Assembly (NCBI RefSeq): GCF_018394335.1
Contig: NZ_CP074572.1
Span: 558,001 to 622,000, forward strand
Direction of reading: 5' to 3'
Source: Shewanella dokdonensis
Lineage (GTDB): Bacteria > Pseudomonadota > Gammaproteobacteria > Enterobacterales > Shewanellaceae
Length of the DNA stretch: 64,000 bases
The notes under the pieces were generated by a model that saw only the letters and a list, made by a program, of their open reading frames with translations, searched no databases and was not told the DNA's origin. The position numbers were made by a program, and so were the translations under genes. Numbering within the stretch: the first letter of the stretch is position 1; each line of letters starts with the position of its first letter. This document shows, piece after piece, positions 53,156 through 63,504 of this stretch.

Positions 53156-54120
53156 CTATTTTGCAGGAGTAAACGCATCCGAATAAAATGCATTTGATGA
53201 CAACCCATTTTCAATAAAAAGTTCTTTAGCTTCGTTAATCATTTCAATTGAGCCACAAGCATAAATATCCAAATTATCTAGAGTTGTAAAATCCTTCAAG
53301 ACTGCACTTTGCACATGGCCTTTATGCCATTGCCAGTCATCCTCTCTAGATAAAACTGGTAAATAATGAATATGCTTATATTCATTCGACAACTTTTCTA
53401 ATCTTTTCTCATAAAGTTCACTTCTATATTTCATTCCCCAGTATATAAATATTTCTCGGGTATCACCTGATTGAACCAAATCTTCAACCATTGCTTTAAC
53501 GGGTGCTATACCAGTACCAGTAGAAATAAATACGAGCGTCTTATTATTGTTGCGAACAAAGAATGTTCCTTTAGGTCCTTCCATTCTCATCAACTGATTT
53601 TCTTTTAAGCTAGAAAAAGGAGATTAGACATTTTACCATCTTGAACTTTACGAATATGAAGTTCAATTTCATTTAAATTATTTTTAGAATTAGCAATAGA
53701 ATAACTACGACGGATCCCCTGATAACTCAGATCAATATATTGTCCAGCTAGATAATTGAATTTAATTGCAGGAGGAAATCGAAAATGAATTACTAAAATA
53801 TCATCAGTAATATTTTCAACTCTGGAAACTTTACATGGCACAGTTTGCGATTTTATTTCAGCCAACTCAGGATAATAATTGGCGATTAAAGAAATATCTG
53901 ATTTTGCCTTGGAGCAACAAGTGAGTATATGACCAGTGGTCACTAATTCGCCCACCTCATTTTCAACTATACCTTCAATTATTTCAGCTCGACAAACACC
54001 GCACGTTCCCGTTTTACAACTATGCTCTAACACAATATTTTGTGTTAGAGCATCTTCGAGCAACTTGTTTTCGCTACTGTATATAACTCCTGACGGCTGG
54101 AGTTGTACTTTAAATGCCAT
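53156..54120 (-). CDS. ddhD: CDP-6-deoxy-delta-3,4-glucoseen reductase, one frameshift
   Basis: About 321 residues: an N-terminal [2Fe-2S] domain (HSCKTGTCGVC, Cys pattern C-x4-C-x2-C), a flavin domain (RRSYSIAN) and an NAD domain (FISTGTGIAPVKAMVEDL). One base missing in the run 53614-53618 breaks the gene after SNLLF; it resumes as SSLKENQLMRMEGPKGTFF. It supplies electrons to RfbH (E1) in C3 deoxygenation. First gene of the dideoxyhexose block, after a 174-base gap from wecA. Confidence 0.9.
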
Positions 54121-54294
54121 AAAAATCTGTTCTACTACGTTAATTAATTATCTTTTACTCTCAAGAGCGAAGGAGCTCTGAGGCATAATTTTTCATTTTG
54201 AGACATAAAAAATCATTTAATACACTTTAATCACTTGATTTTAGCTATCAAGGCTATCCCTCACAATAGGACCTTCATTTTCTTAATTTATCAA

Positions 54295-55334
54295 TTAACT
54301 TGGCTTTCTAAACCAACTCAAGACTTGCCAGATATGTGTCAATATCCATGTATAAGATAAGAACATCGCCATAAAACAAGTAAACATTATCCACTCAGGA
54401 ACAGCGTAGATTTCTGATAAACATCCGATAATAGCTAAACTTGCCCCCATCATAGAGATGATTGCCAAAGTCTGACGACGATTGAATCCCGCACGTTCAA
54501 AAATATGATGCAAATGATTACGATCAGGCTGAAACGGCGACACGCCCTTTCTAATGCGCCGATACATAATGGACGTCATATCCATTAGTGGGATAGCGAT
54601 TAAATACAAAGCAGTAACGGGTCTGAAGGCTTTAACACTACCCTCAGTACCTATCACCAGTAGCCACACAACAGTTAAACCAATCAGCATACTACCAGCA
54701 TCACCCATAAAAATTTTGCCGAAGTTTTTCGGCCAACTCAGATTGAACATTAAATAGGCAATAATAGATGCTATAAACAGTACCGGCAGCAAATACCAAT
54801 CGTTATTCACCCGGCTAAGTAAAAACGCCAAAGCCGCAAAAGTGATCAAACTGAGCATTCCAGCAAGGCCGTCGATACCATCCACCATATTGAAGGCATT
54901 GATGGCACCAATCACCGCGATGATGGTGACTATCGTCCCAACGGCCCCCAGATAAACTTGAAAGCCAAGAATTGAACCTAAGCTATGAAGATAATAGCCA
55001 GCACCAAAAATCATCATGGAAGCCACAATAATCTGAGATGCCAACCTCAGTCTGACGGATAAATCGTACTTATCATCAAGCACGCCCAAGAACAGTAGCA
55101 TGGCCGCGGAAACGAAATAGATATTAAGTGTTTGGCTATCTTTGATAAAAAACATCGACGCCATCAATACGCCTATATAAATACAGATCCCCCCACCAAT
55201 GGGATAGCGCCATTGTGTAGTTTTCGCTCATTGGGTAAATCCACCAAACCCGCTTTTACCGCGATTGGGCGAATAATTTTTACCGCGAAAAAAGATATCA
55301 AAAAGCTTGATACCAGGGGAATTACATAGTCCAT
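54295..55334 (-). CDS. wecA: Undecaprenyl-phosphate sugar-1-phosphate transferase (WecA-type), one frameshift
   Basis: The ATG at 55334 follows AAGGACATTGAA; the protein starts MDYVIPLVSSFLISFFAVKI. A missing G in the run 55189-55194 (C on plus) breaks the frame, restored as LVGGICIYIGVLMASMF, giving about 346 residues and ten or so membrane helices. Family motifs GVLDDKYDLSVRLRL, NAFNMVDGIDGLAG, FMGDAGSMLIG and DRNHLHHIF are present. It links a HexNAc-1-phosphate to undecaprenyl phosphate and so starts the repeat unit. Confidence 0.9.
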
Positions 55335-55378
55335 TTCAATGTCCTTTTTGAATACTTCATGACCTTATGACTGAAATC

Positions 55379-56344
55379 TCAGTTTCTTTTTTTAACAAAA
55401 TATCTTACCAGTACGATAAAGACTGCTAGCATGCCGCCCAGTAGCGTTCCCAGCACACAAATCAACGCTCTCTTGGGTTTGAATTTCTCTTCTGGTACCA
55501 GCGCTGGATCAACTGTTTTAAAAATGTACTCATCGCGAACTTCTGCAAACATAATAGTTTTCGCTTGTTCTTCTACTAACTTGTACAAAACAGTTCTGAT
55601 ATCAGCGACATTGGTTTGCTCTATCTGTTTTTCCAAATACTCAGTGCTACGCTTGGCTTCTGTAACATCCCGCTGTTTCATGACTTGATTAATATCACTA
55701 ACCAACCAGTCAACCCACTGTTTGGCGACATAAGGGGATTTATGCTCTACAGATACAGTTACTAGCCCTGACTGTTTATCACCCGTAACTGAAAAAATCT
55801 TAGTGAATTTCTTGTATGCTTCTTGCATTGACGGCGTAGCTTGTAAAGGTGGTTTAACTTGCCGTACCCACTCCTTAGTGTTGATATCATATAGCTCAGG
55901 ATCATATGAAATTTTGTTATCACTAAGGCTCCATTTATCCACCGCCATCAGCTCCGGCAAAATATGGTGTTTTCCTATAAAATCAGAAGTAAACTTGCGT
56001 GACTTCATCACTTCTATTGCCAGCTTGGTTTTATCAGTACTCCCTGATCTGCCAAAGTTAAGACCAGCTAAACTTGCCAACCCTCCGAATTGATTTGCCA
56101 GTGCAGATAAACCACCGCCTTGTGCCTCTGCGGCAGGGGCTAACAATGCTTCAGATTTGTAGATATTTGGCATCCGCAATGCCAAAGCGACAGAGGCCAC
56201 AGCAAACAGTAAGGTGATGCTGATAATGAGCGCTTTTCCGGCCCATATGACGCCAAATAGTTCTCTCAGATCAATTTCATCGTTTGCTTCAAAATGCCGT
56301 TGAGAAAATTCAGCGTCCTGCGGATTAGATATGGTATTTGACAT
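55379..56344 (-). CDS. wzz: Chain-length determinant protein (Wzz)
   Basis: This intact 321-residue protein has an N-terminal membrane helix (ALIISITLLFAVASVALAL) following a short cytosolic part with DLRELFGVIWAG. A large periplasmic domain and a C-terminal helix (ALICVLGTLLGGMLAVFIVL) follow the proline-bearing VDPALVPEEKFKPK segment. It controls the modal length of Wzy-made chains. It is located between wecA and the export protein, the usual order of Wzx/Wzy loci in this group. Confidence 0.9.
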   Translation of the reverse strand: MSNTISNPQDAEFSQRHFEANDEIDLRELFGVIWAGKALIISITLLFAVASVALALRMPNIYKSEALLAPAAEAQGGGLSALANQFGGLASLAGLNFGRSGSTDKTKLAIEVMKSRKFTSDFIGKHHILPELMAVDKWSLSDNKISYDPELYDINTKEWVRQVKPPLQATPSMQEAYKKFTKIFSVTGDKQSGLVTVSVEHKSPYVAKQWVDWLVSDINQVMKQRDVTEAKRSTEYLEKQIEQTNVADIRTVLYKLVEEQAKTIMFAEVRDEYIFKTVDPALVPEEKFKPKRALICVLGTLLGGMLAVFIVLVRYFVKKRN

Positions 56345-56548
56345 AGAAATATTGTGATAAACCGTGAGGCTATAAATTGTCAGTACAAAGCCGAGTAATA
56401 AAACATCAGCTAAAGATTAAAGTACGATTACAAGAAGATACGACAAACTGATAGACACAGATGGTAAAACATCAGATTAAGCCATATTACTCGTTCGTGC
56501 AGCAGGTACCGCGTGCCAAGAATTATGCACGCGGCATTATGTTACTGC

Positions 56549-59313
56549 TTATAAATTAGCAATCGCGGCAAGCGCAACTGCTGAGTTATAGAAGATAGAG
56601 GTTACCTGCGACCACAAGGTCAGGTTATCTTTGTATTCGGTATCGAGAGGCACCACGATAGTGTCACCTGCAGTGAGATTATCCTCACTAGAGAACCAGA
56701 AAGAATTATGTGGCATCATGACAGAACCGTCGGCTTTAATAACATAAATACGGTCAGTATCAGCACGTTTTCTGGCTCCCCCGCCATTTCTAGATATTGA
56801 TTTAGCGTTAAGCCATTTTTAAATCTGTGTGTGGAAGGATGTTGTACCTCACCCACCACCGAAATGGTTTGTTTTTGTGCGGGCACATATAACACGTCTT
56901 TATTTTCAAGTTGCAAATCAGCCTGCTGTAGCCCTACAGAAATTGCGGGAAGATCAATAACCAAACGTCCAACAGCTTTGATATGCTCTAAATCCGTCAG
57001 CATTTTCTGTGCATCATCATAATTCACCACAGTACCATCTTTAGAAATACCGCGGGTGGCAATATCACGACGCAATTGATCTGCCAGCTTCTTGATTTCA
57101 ATCTCTTCTTGTTTTTTGATGGAATCACGTACAAAAACGGCTGATGGTAGGTAAGCATTGTCAGTAAAACCACCAGCTCTCGTCAGCACTTGCTCTAATG
57201 TTTCACCACGACGAATGCTGTAGATACCCGGGAACTTGACTTCACCACGTATTTCTACTGTCTGAGTCTCCTGCCATTCAGGTGTTTTCATTACCGTTAG
57301 CACATCCCGCGGCAATAAACCTATATTGGCTCCCGTTTGCAGCTTCATGGCTTGTTCAACATTCACATTAATATGAGTAATTGACGATAAATCGGTATTT
57401 GTGACAGTGCGAGTTAACTCTGCACGTTGAGTATAAGCACCTTCTTTGAGCCCGCCAGCCGCAGCAATGAGATCACTGACATTGGCATTTTCAGCCAATG
57501 GATAAATACCTTCGTAACGCACCTGACCGTTAACCGCAACCACCTTGGCTTCATCTCCAGCGCGACTCTGCGACTTGAGCTTAGCAATAATAGGATAAAG
57601 CAGTTCTTGCCGGTTAAACTCTGCGCTTAGCTTAATGAGCCCTCTATCATTAAACAACTGTGACAGCATTTTTTCCACTTCGCTAGACACCAAGCTAGGC
57701 TCTTCTGGCGCATCATCACCATTGATAACAACGCCGGCTAATTGAGTACGCTGAGTGATTTTAGCTTGTTCAAGCTGTGCAAAACCCGATTGAAAAAGAT
57801 CAGTGTTGACTAACGAATTATCAGAGGTGTTATCCTGTGCCCTGATAACCTTAATTTTCTCAACTCTTCCCCTAATTAACCTATTGAGTTCGTAACGATT
57901 TCTTAAACTATTACTTTCATTAAAAACAACCACTTTGTCTTTAGGCTGCAATAACAGATTGTCACTCGCATTGGCTTGAGTGAGCGCTTTTGCAGGTGAA
58001 AATTGCAACACCTTGATGTCACCCACATCATTAATCTGCCGCACAACCAGTGCATAGTTAAGATCGGCACCTAACAATAAATCACCATTAATGCTAGGCA
58101 AAAGATCGCTAACTTTTTGTCCTTTAACCCATTGATAAATACCGGGTCTTACAGCCGCACCCACTAGTGTGACAGCATTATCATATTCCGATGAGGCACT
58201 TTTTACGCGCAGATAGTCACCATCTTTAGCGATGATCTTTTGTCCTGAAGCAGTGGTCAGGTCAACATTGACGATGGATTTAAGTCCATCATTGTTATAA
58301 CGCTCCACTGTGCTACTTTTTGGATAGGCCCCAGGTTTAAGCCCCGCCGCCATTTTCACAACGTCTCCCAAATTTTCATTGGGTTTTAGTTCATATATTG
58401 CGGGCCGCTGTACATCCCCAGCCACACTGACTGATGGCCCCATGGCCGGAATAAACACCACATCACCAGAGCGGAGTGGCAGATCTTTGGAAGAGTCCCC
58501 ATCCAATAGCAATTTATACAAGTCGAATGTTGCAACAACTTTGCCCTGACGTTTCAATTGAATGTTTCGTAATGAACCGATATCACTCACACCGCCAGAC
58601 ACAAACAATGCCTGAGTGATTGTCGAAAGACTAGAAACTGTGTAAGAACCGGGTTTGTATGCATCACCAGCAACAAAAATTCTGATGGAACGCAACTCAC
58701 CCATAGTGATATTGCTATCCACGCCAATCATTTGCTGTTTGATTTGTTTGGACAGTACATCGCGAAGCTCAGAGAATGACAAACCGCTTACATTGATTGG
58801 CCCTAAACCTGGAAACTGCAGTACGCCATCTCTGGTGACCATTAAGTCGTACTGTTCATTGTCCTTGCCGTACAACTGCACTTTAATAGTGTCACCGGGG
58901 CCAATCATGTAATCGCTAGGCACAGGGATATCAGAAACCGGAGCAAACGTGGTGGGTGACCCAGCAAACATGTCATACCCGAACCGTTTCAAGGGCTGGT
59001 TCTGATCGTCTTTTAAAAAACTTAAATCATCATTTTGTTTTTTATTTCTCTGTTCATCAGACTGTTGTTCATTTCGAGGCTGAACAATGTCTGTATTAAA
59101 ATTATTGCGATTCTCAGACGAAGATGGATTCTTGCTAGCCAATTGTGATGGGTCGATACCATACTGTTGTGCCAATCGCATCTGCTCTGATTTTGGCAGA
59201 TTTTTGAACTGTTCGACCATCTGTGGCGAAATGGTAACGGCATCCACTTGAACGATGCCGAATGACACCAATGCTGCCAGCGCGAATATTATCTTTCTTT
59301 TGATGAGTGACAC
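56549..59313 (-). CDS. wza: SLBB-domain outer-membrane polysaccharide export protein, one frameshift
   Basis: About 921 residues. A signal peptide (MSLIKRKIIFALAALVSFGI) without a lipobox Cys is followed by a poly-export domain (PSDYMIGPGDTIKVQLYGKD) and several SLBB repeats (VAGDAYKPGSYTV, VAGDVQRPAIYEL, VRGEVKFPGIYSI-like). Near the C-terminus the frame is lost at 56778-56782 (C run on plus); restoring one G gives RKRADTDRIYVIKADGS and an end at 56549. It forms the outer-membrane route for the polymer. It is the first gene after the ops-bearing leader. Confidence 0.88.
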
Positions 59314-59474
59314 GCAATATTCTCCGTAAAACTAATAATGTGCACATCAGCACACACTATCGCATCTTCATTGATTAACATATAAACGCCAAAATAATGA
59401 CGATAGCCATTATTTTGGCAAAACTGGTTGTATGACTTGCAAACAGTAAAAATATCGAAGTCTGATCTGGGCTA

Positions 59475-59497
59475 GTTTTATGAAATATTCATAAAAC
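59475..59497. repeat. Near-palindrome in the leader, copy A
   Basis: A 23-base near-perfect inverted repeat (GTTTTATGAA and TTCATAAAAC arms) downstream of the ops region in transcription order. It is repeated in similar form at 59554-59577 with a related flank, so a segment of about 80 bases has been duplicated. It could form a hairpin in the nascent RNA or bind a regulator. Confidence 0.6.
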
Positions 59498-59553
59498 TGC
59501 CTTTCAGGTGCGCAACCAATCCACATGGCGCACAGAGAGCTTTGGCTTCGCTA

Positions 59554-59577
59554 GTTTCATGAAATTATTCATAAAAC
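59554..59577. repeat. Near-palindrome in the leader, copy B
   Basis: A 24-base relative of copy A (GTTTCATGAA and TTCATAAAAC arms) lying directly downstream (minus strand) of the exact ops site. RfaH recruitment in E. coli depends on an ops hairpin in the non-template strand; this larger palindrome is separate from that and may add RNA structure. Confidence 0.6.
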
Positions 59578-59588
59578 CGCCTTTTAGG

Positions 59589-59600
59589 CACGCTACCGCC
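59589..59600 (-). promoter_or_regulatory. ops element (RfaH recruitment site)
   Basis: On the minus strand this reads GGCGGTAGCGTG, an exact match to the ops core of JUMPstart leaders. It lies 276 bases upstream of the export-protein start and points into the polysaccharide operon. A diverged copy of the surroundings (minus strand GGTTGCGCAC, near 59508-59520) lies next to copy A of the palindrome. The RfaH-like gene is just upstream, so the pair is a coherent antitermination system. Confidence 0.88.
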
Positions 59601-59650
59601 CATGGATTATGGCTTCCAAATTGCCCACTTTTTACATTTTTTAACGTAAT

Positions 59651-59685
59651 ACCCTGTATTTTTAATCACTTAAAAAATACAGGGT
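59651..59685. terminator. AT-rich hairpin downstream of rfaH
   Basis: Arms ACCCTGTATTTTT and AAAAATACAGGGT pair perfectly over 13 bases around a 9-base loop. It lies 200 bases past the rfaH stop, so it may terminate rfaH transcription in either direction, the T run being inside the arm. An alternative role as a regulatory hairpin ahead of ops is possible. Confidence 0.5.
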
Positions 59686-59885
59686 AAAGCTTTGCCGATT
59701 CTACTGCATCAGATAGCGCAAGTCAGTTCAATTCTTCCCCAAACTGCCCCATATAGCGATTTGTTCAAAACGACATAAACACAGTCTTCGATATGTCACA
59801 AACACATCAAAACTCAGCAAATGTACAATTGATTAATATGAGATGAGAAAACGTCATTGTCGGCATATATTTTAAGCTAACACAG

Positions 59886-60386
59886 TCAGGCATATGTATT
59901 AGCCGCAACTAACTGTTTATCAACAACTAGCGACTGCATCTGACCCAAGAAGCTAAACAATATGCGGCAACGAGTTTCACCACATTGTTCTTGAAAGATC
60001 CCTTCCAACTCAGCAAATGGCCCATCAGTAAAGCGGACTTTATCACCTTTTGCTAACGCATTGGGAGTTACTACAGGTTCACTCATTTCCCTACGCTTGA
60101 GACGGGATATCAATAAATCATCAATGGGAGTCATCTGTTCACGACAGTCGACCAAACGGGCAACACCACGAGTGGCGTGTAACTGTCGCACACTGGTGTG
60201 TTCAGGATCAAATCTAACAAAAAGATAATTGGGAAACAGTGGTTGTTTCCTGATAACTAACTGGCCTTTTTCCCTTTTTTCCAACCGCAACATTGGCAAG
60301 TAAGTTTCTAGCTGCTGCATTGTCAGATGCTGCTGAGCCCGCATTTCACTGCGGGGTTTACAGTACAATAGGTACCAGGCCTTCAT
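59886..60386 (-). CDS. rfaH: RfaH-like transcription antitermination factor
   Basis: This 166-residue NusG paralogue begins MKAWYLLYCKPRSEMRAQQH, the RfaH-type NGN start, with ETYLPMLRLEKR and QPLFPNYLFVRFDP. A KOW-type C-terminal domain follows (KGDKVRFTDGPFAELEGIFQ). RfaH binds paused RNA polymerase at ops and suppresses termination over long polysaccharide operons while recruiting ribosomes. The ops site 286 bases downstream supports local action. Confidence 0.93.
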   Translation of the reverse strand: MKAWYLLYCKPRSEMRAQQHLTMQQLETYLPMLRLEKREKGQLVIRKQPLFPNYLFVRFDPEHTSVRQLHATRGVARLVDCREQMTPIDDLLISRLKRREMSEPVVTPNALAKGDKVRFTDGPFAELEGIFQEQCGETRCRILFSFLGQMQSLVVDKQLVAANTYA

Positions 60387-60786
60387 GCTGAGTCTCTACT
60401 TCTTTAGTGAGTGACGTCCTATCACGGACATGAATCATAGCAAAGTTGCTTAAGGGATTAAAAGCAAAATTCCCCAGCGAAACTAATGCCAAATAAAACT
60501 TATTTTTAACATTTTCCATAGTGGTTCATCATAGGATCGCCAGACTGAATCGTCGCTGAACCATTGACCTAGAACGTTATTATAATGTATACAATTTAAA
60601 CTTATTATTTCCTGACATATGTCATTGATTGTAAAGATAGCTATATAGATCCAGTGGTTATCAACTAAAAATTTGCCATTTCTATACCAGTCAGCAGACT
60701 TATATAGATATTGCTGGCAGCTATTTTTTAACAATTCGCTGTCGCTGCTAAATTTTTGCAGCCATTAGCCCAAGGTGGAAGACTAC
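60387..60786. other. Divergent intergenic region between rfaH and the POT gene
   Basis: About 400 AT-rich bases that must hold the promoters of rfaH (minus) and the peptide transporter (plus). An 83-codon open frame on the minus strand (60483-60734) has no recognisable family and no convincing ribosome-binding site, so I do not call it. I saw no RNA gene or clear operator. Confidence 0.5.
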
Positions 60787-62261
60787 ATGAAATCAGCAAC
60801 ATCGGAAAAGACCTTTTAGGTCACCCGCAAGGACTATTCCTGCTGTTCTCAACGGAATTATGGGAACGTTTTAGTTATTACGCGATGCGGGCAATCCTAG
60901 TGTTGTATCTAGTAGATAAAGTCCGTGGCGATGGTGGTTATGGCCTTGGATGGCCGCAGGATGATGCCTTGCGGTTATATGCCACGTTTACAGGCTTATT
61001 TTATCTCACACCGCTTTTCGGTGGCTGGTTAGCTGATAACATCCTCGGACAACGTAAAGCCATTTACCTCGGTGGTGCGTTAATGGCTGTGGGACAGTTC
61101 ACCCTGGGGATGCCGCATAGTTGGCTCCCCGGGAACGAAACCATTTTGTTTTATGCCGGCCTGACGGGGTTGGTGCTCGGCAACGGTCTATTTAAGCCTA
61201 ATATCTCGACTATGGTTGGCGATCTCTACAAAGATGGAGATCATCGCCGTGATAGTGCCTTCACCATTTTTTATATGGGTATAAATCTAGGAGCCTTTCT
61301 TTCAGCCATTGTTGTGGGTTCTGTGGTGCGCTATTTCGATGGTAATTATCAGATGGGTTTTGTATGTGCGGGAGTGGGCATGTTGATCTCATTACTGCTG
61401 CAATATCTGTTTGCCAACAAATTACTCGGGAATATCGGCACGATTCCATCGGCAAAACTGGACAAACTTAAGCTAGGGATGAAGGATGACGAGAAAAAGG
61501 CACCGCTTACGCCGGTAGAACGTGATCGGATAAAAGTTATTTTGATCATGGGGGTTTTCACCGCAATTTTCTGGGCGGGTTTTGAACAAGCGGGTGGACT
61601 ATTCAATCTGTTCGCCCACAACTTTACTGACCGCATGATTGGTGACTGGGAAGTACCTACGGAATGGTTTCAGTCACTCAACTCATTGTTTATTTTTATC
61701 TTTGCTCCGATAGTCGCATCAGTGTGGATCCGCTGTGGTGCCCGCGAGCCTAATTCACCGGTGAAATTCGCCATGGCCTTAGGATTTCTCGCCATAGGAT
61801 TTCTCTTCATGATTGCTGCCGTGCTGCAAGTTGATGAAACAACCTCGGCCAAAGCCAGTATGTTGTGGCTGGTTGCCGCGTATTTCTTTCACACCTTGGG
61901 AGAACTCAGCTTATCACCTATCGGCTTATCCATGGTCACCAAATTGGCACCGCTGAGACTTATCTCATTAATGATGGGCAGTTGGTTTGTATTCACTTTT
62001 ATTGGCAACTACACCGCTGGCATGATCGGTTCTCTGATAGGTAACAGCGAGGATCAGAACCTACAGCTCAACAATGTATTGGCTATCTTCGCCGGTATTG
62101 CGTTCACGTCAGTGATTGCGGGCGTTTTGCTTTACTTCATGGCAGATAAGTTGGTTGACTGGATGCATGGCGCCGAAACTAAGTTGCATACAAGCCGAGA
62201 AGAGGAAGCATTGGAGCAGGAAATGGCGGTAACCGCTACGCATGAGGCAATAAAACGTTGA
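60787..62261 (+). CDS. POT/PTR-family proton-dependent peptide transporter
   Basis: About 491 residues with 12-14 membrane helices. The proton-coupling motif ELWERFSYYAMRAILVLYL is near the N-terminus and the PTR signature GLFKPNISTMVGDLY follows. The long frame has only a TTG start at 60756; an ATG at 60787, after GGTGGAAG, would lead into NIGKDLLGHPQG if one A is restored near 60800, and I prefer it. It imports di- and tripeptides with protons and has no evident tie to the polysaccharide locus. Such a gene flanks rfaH in Shewanella, as I recall. Confidence 0.9.
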
Positions 62262-62271
62262 GCGACACTAA

Positions 62272-62301
62272 GAGGAATGCGCTTGCAACAGTCTATTCCT
62301 C
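62272..62301. terminator. Hairpin between convergent POT and response-regulator genes
   Basis: Arms GAGGAAT and ATTCCTC flank a 16-base loop, followed by a T-rich stretch (GTTTATT) on the plus strand. The position just after the POT stop and before the convergent regulator stop fits a bidirectional terminator. Confidence 0.5.
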
Positions 62302-62303
62302 GT

Positions 62304-63416
62304 TTATTCGGTGACTTTCATCTGTACAAAGCCACCTTCCACCATGTCAGGGGTATACACCAGCCCCTGAAAGTCATTCGCCATCAGCATGTGTTTATGC
62401 TTGGGAATACCAGTTACCAGACACAAAGTATCGTCACCATTCAATTGTCGTGACTGCATAGATGGTTGCCCCCAGGCAAACAAGCCTAATTGCATACTAT
62501 CCGCCAGTGCCAGACGAGTGAGTTCCGCGCCATGTCGCAGGTAACATCTAAGCCCTCTTCCTGCTTGAGCAACCTGTAATTCCTTATGCGTCAAATGCAA
62601 TGCTACATAGATGATATCGCAATACAGATCCAAACCGGCATTCACTAGACGTTCGTTCAAATATTTCAGCATCACTTGCGGATGGGTAACAATATCATCC
62701 AGCCGATTATTGCAGTCTTTTACCTTTTGATTTACAAAACTTTTTAAAAGCACACAAGCAAAGGCTGCCCGATTATCTTCCGGATGAAAATGTGCCATGT
62801 ACATAATGAAATGTTCATTACCGACCATAGCGGAATCGATAAAGTAAGGACTTACCCGCTTATGGGTCATTAAGGTGTAGTCAACATGAATGCTGGGATA
62901 GTCAATGGTAGAGCCCGGAAATAACTGCTGTTGGACACATTTGGCAGCTTCCGTGTTTTGTTCCAGTAACGCCAAATGTTCATTCAACTCTAGGTAAGAA
63001 AGTTCATCAATGTTTTCGTCCAGCACGCTCTGAGAAGCACCAACAGAAGCTAGACACTGATTGATCGCATATTCAACCGCATGCAGATCGCTCAGAGGCT
63101 TAACCAGATAATCACTGGCACCGAGTCGCAAAGCTTCCGTAACCAATGCCATACGTTGATTACCAGAAAGAATAATTGAGGGGATCTGTGAACCACTTTT
63201 ATAAATATGGCGTAGCATGGTGAGCCCATCCATGTTTGGCATATTTAGATCGGCTAAAATGATGTCAAAACGTTTTTTGGCAAACAATTCCAGTCCTTCA
63301 CGCCCATCTTCGGCTTCGGATACCAAAGCCCCACGAGTGCGTAAAAAACTGGAAAGTACATCCCGGAATACCGGATCGTCTTCCACCAACAAGATATTCA
63401 AAGTTTCAAGCGCCAT
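62304..63416 (-). CDS. rssB: RssB-like response regulator
   Basis: About 370 residues from the ATG at 63416 (an upstream start at 63455 adds 13 unlikely residues). The receiver domain (residues 1-125) begins METLNILLVEDDP-like and has the acceptor Asp56 in ILADLNMPNMDG and the conserved Lys in SDYLVKPLSD. The C-terminal part is a PPM-phosphatase-like effector, as in RssB, the adaptor that delivers the stationary-phase sigma factor RpoS to ClpXP. It has no partner kinase here. An RssB-type role is the best guess but a generic PP2C-type regulator is possible. Confidence 0.75.
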   Translation of the reverse strand: MALETLNILLVEDDPVFRDVLSSFLRTRGALVSEAEDGREGLELFAKKRFDIILADLNMPNMDGLTMLRHIYKSGSQIPSIILSGNQRMALVTEALRLGASDYLVKPLSDLHAVEYAINQCLASVGASQSVLDENIDELSYLELNEHLALLEQNTEAAKCVQQQLFPGSTIDYPSIHVDYTLMTHKRVSPYFIDSAMVGNEHFIMYMAHFHPEDNRAAFACVLLKSFVNQKVKDCNNRLDDIVTHPQVMLKYLNERLVNAGLDLYCDIIYVALHLTHKELQVAQAGRGLRCYLRHGAELTRLALADSMQLGLFAWGQPSMQSRQLNGDDTLCLVTGIPKHKHMLMANDFQGLVYTPDMVEGGFVQMKVTE

Positions 63417-63504
63417 ATAAACTTCCCGGCAAGAACTGCTACCTGGCACCACCATCTGAATGTTATTGGCCGATAATCCGGTTTAATCCGATGATAGTTA
63501 AAGG

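Larger units (their letters stand above)
59314..59885 (-). other. Operon leader between rfaH and the export gene
   Basis: A 572-base region without a credible gene. It holds, in minus-strand order, a 13-base perfect inverted repeat (59651-59685), the ops element (59589-59600), palindrome B, a diverged ops-like copy and palindrome A, then an untranslated stretch to the export gene. The operon promoter is expected between about 59690 and 59885, but no clear -35/-10 pair was picked out. Confidence 0.6.

Noticed and set aside
60483..60734. An 83-codon open frame on the minus strand upstream of the POT gene
   Set aside because: No recognisable family and no convincing ribosome-binding site; it occupies the promoter region of two divergent genes.
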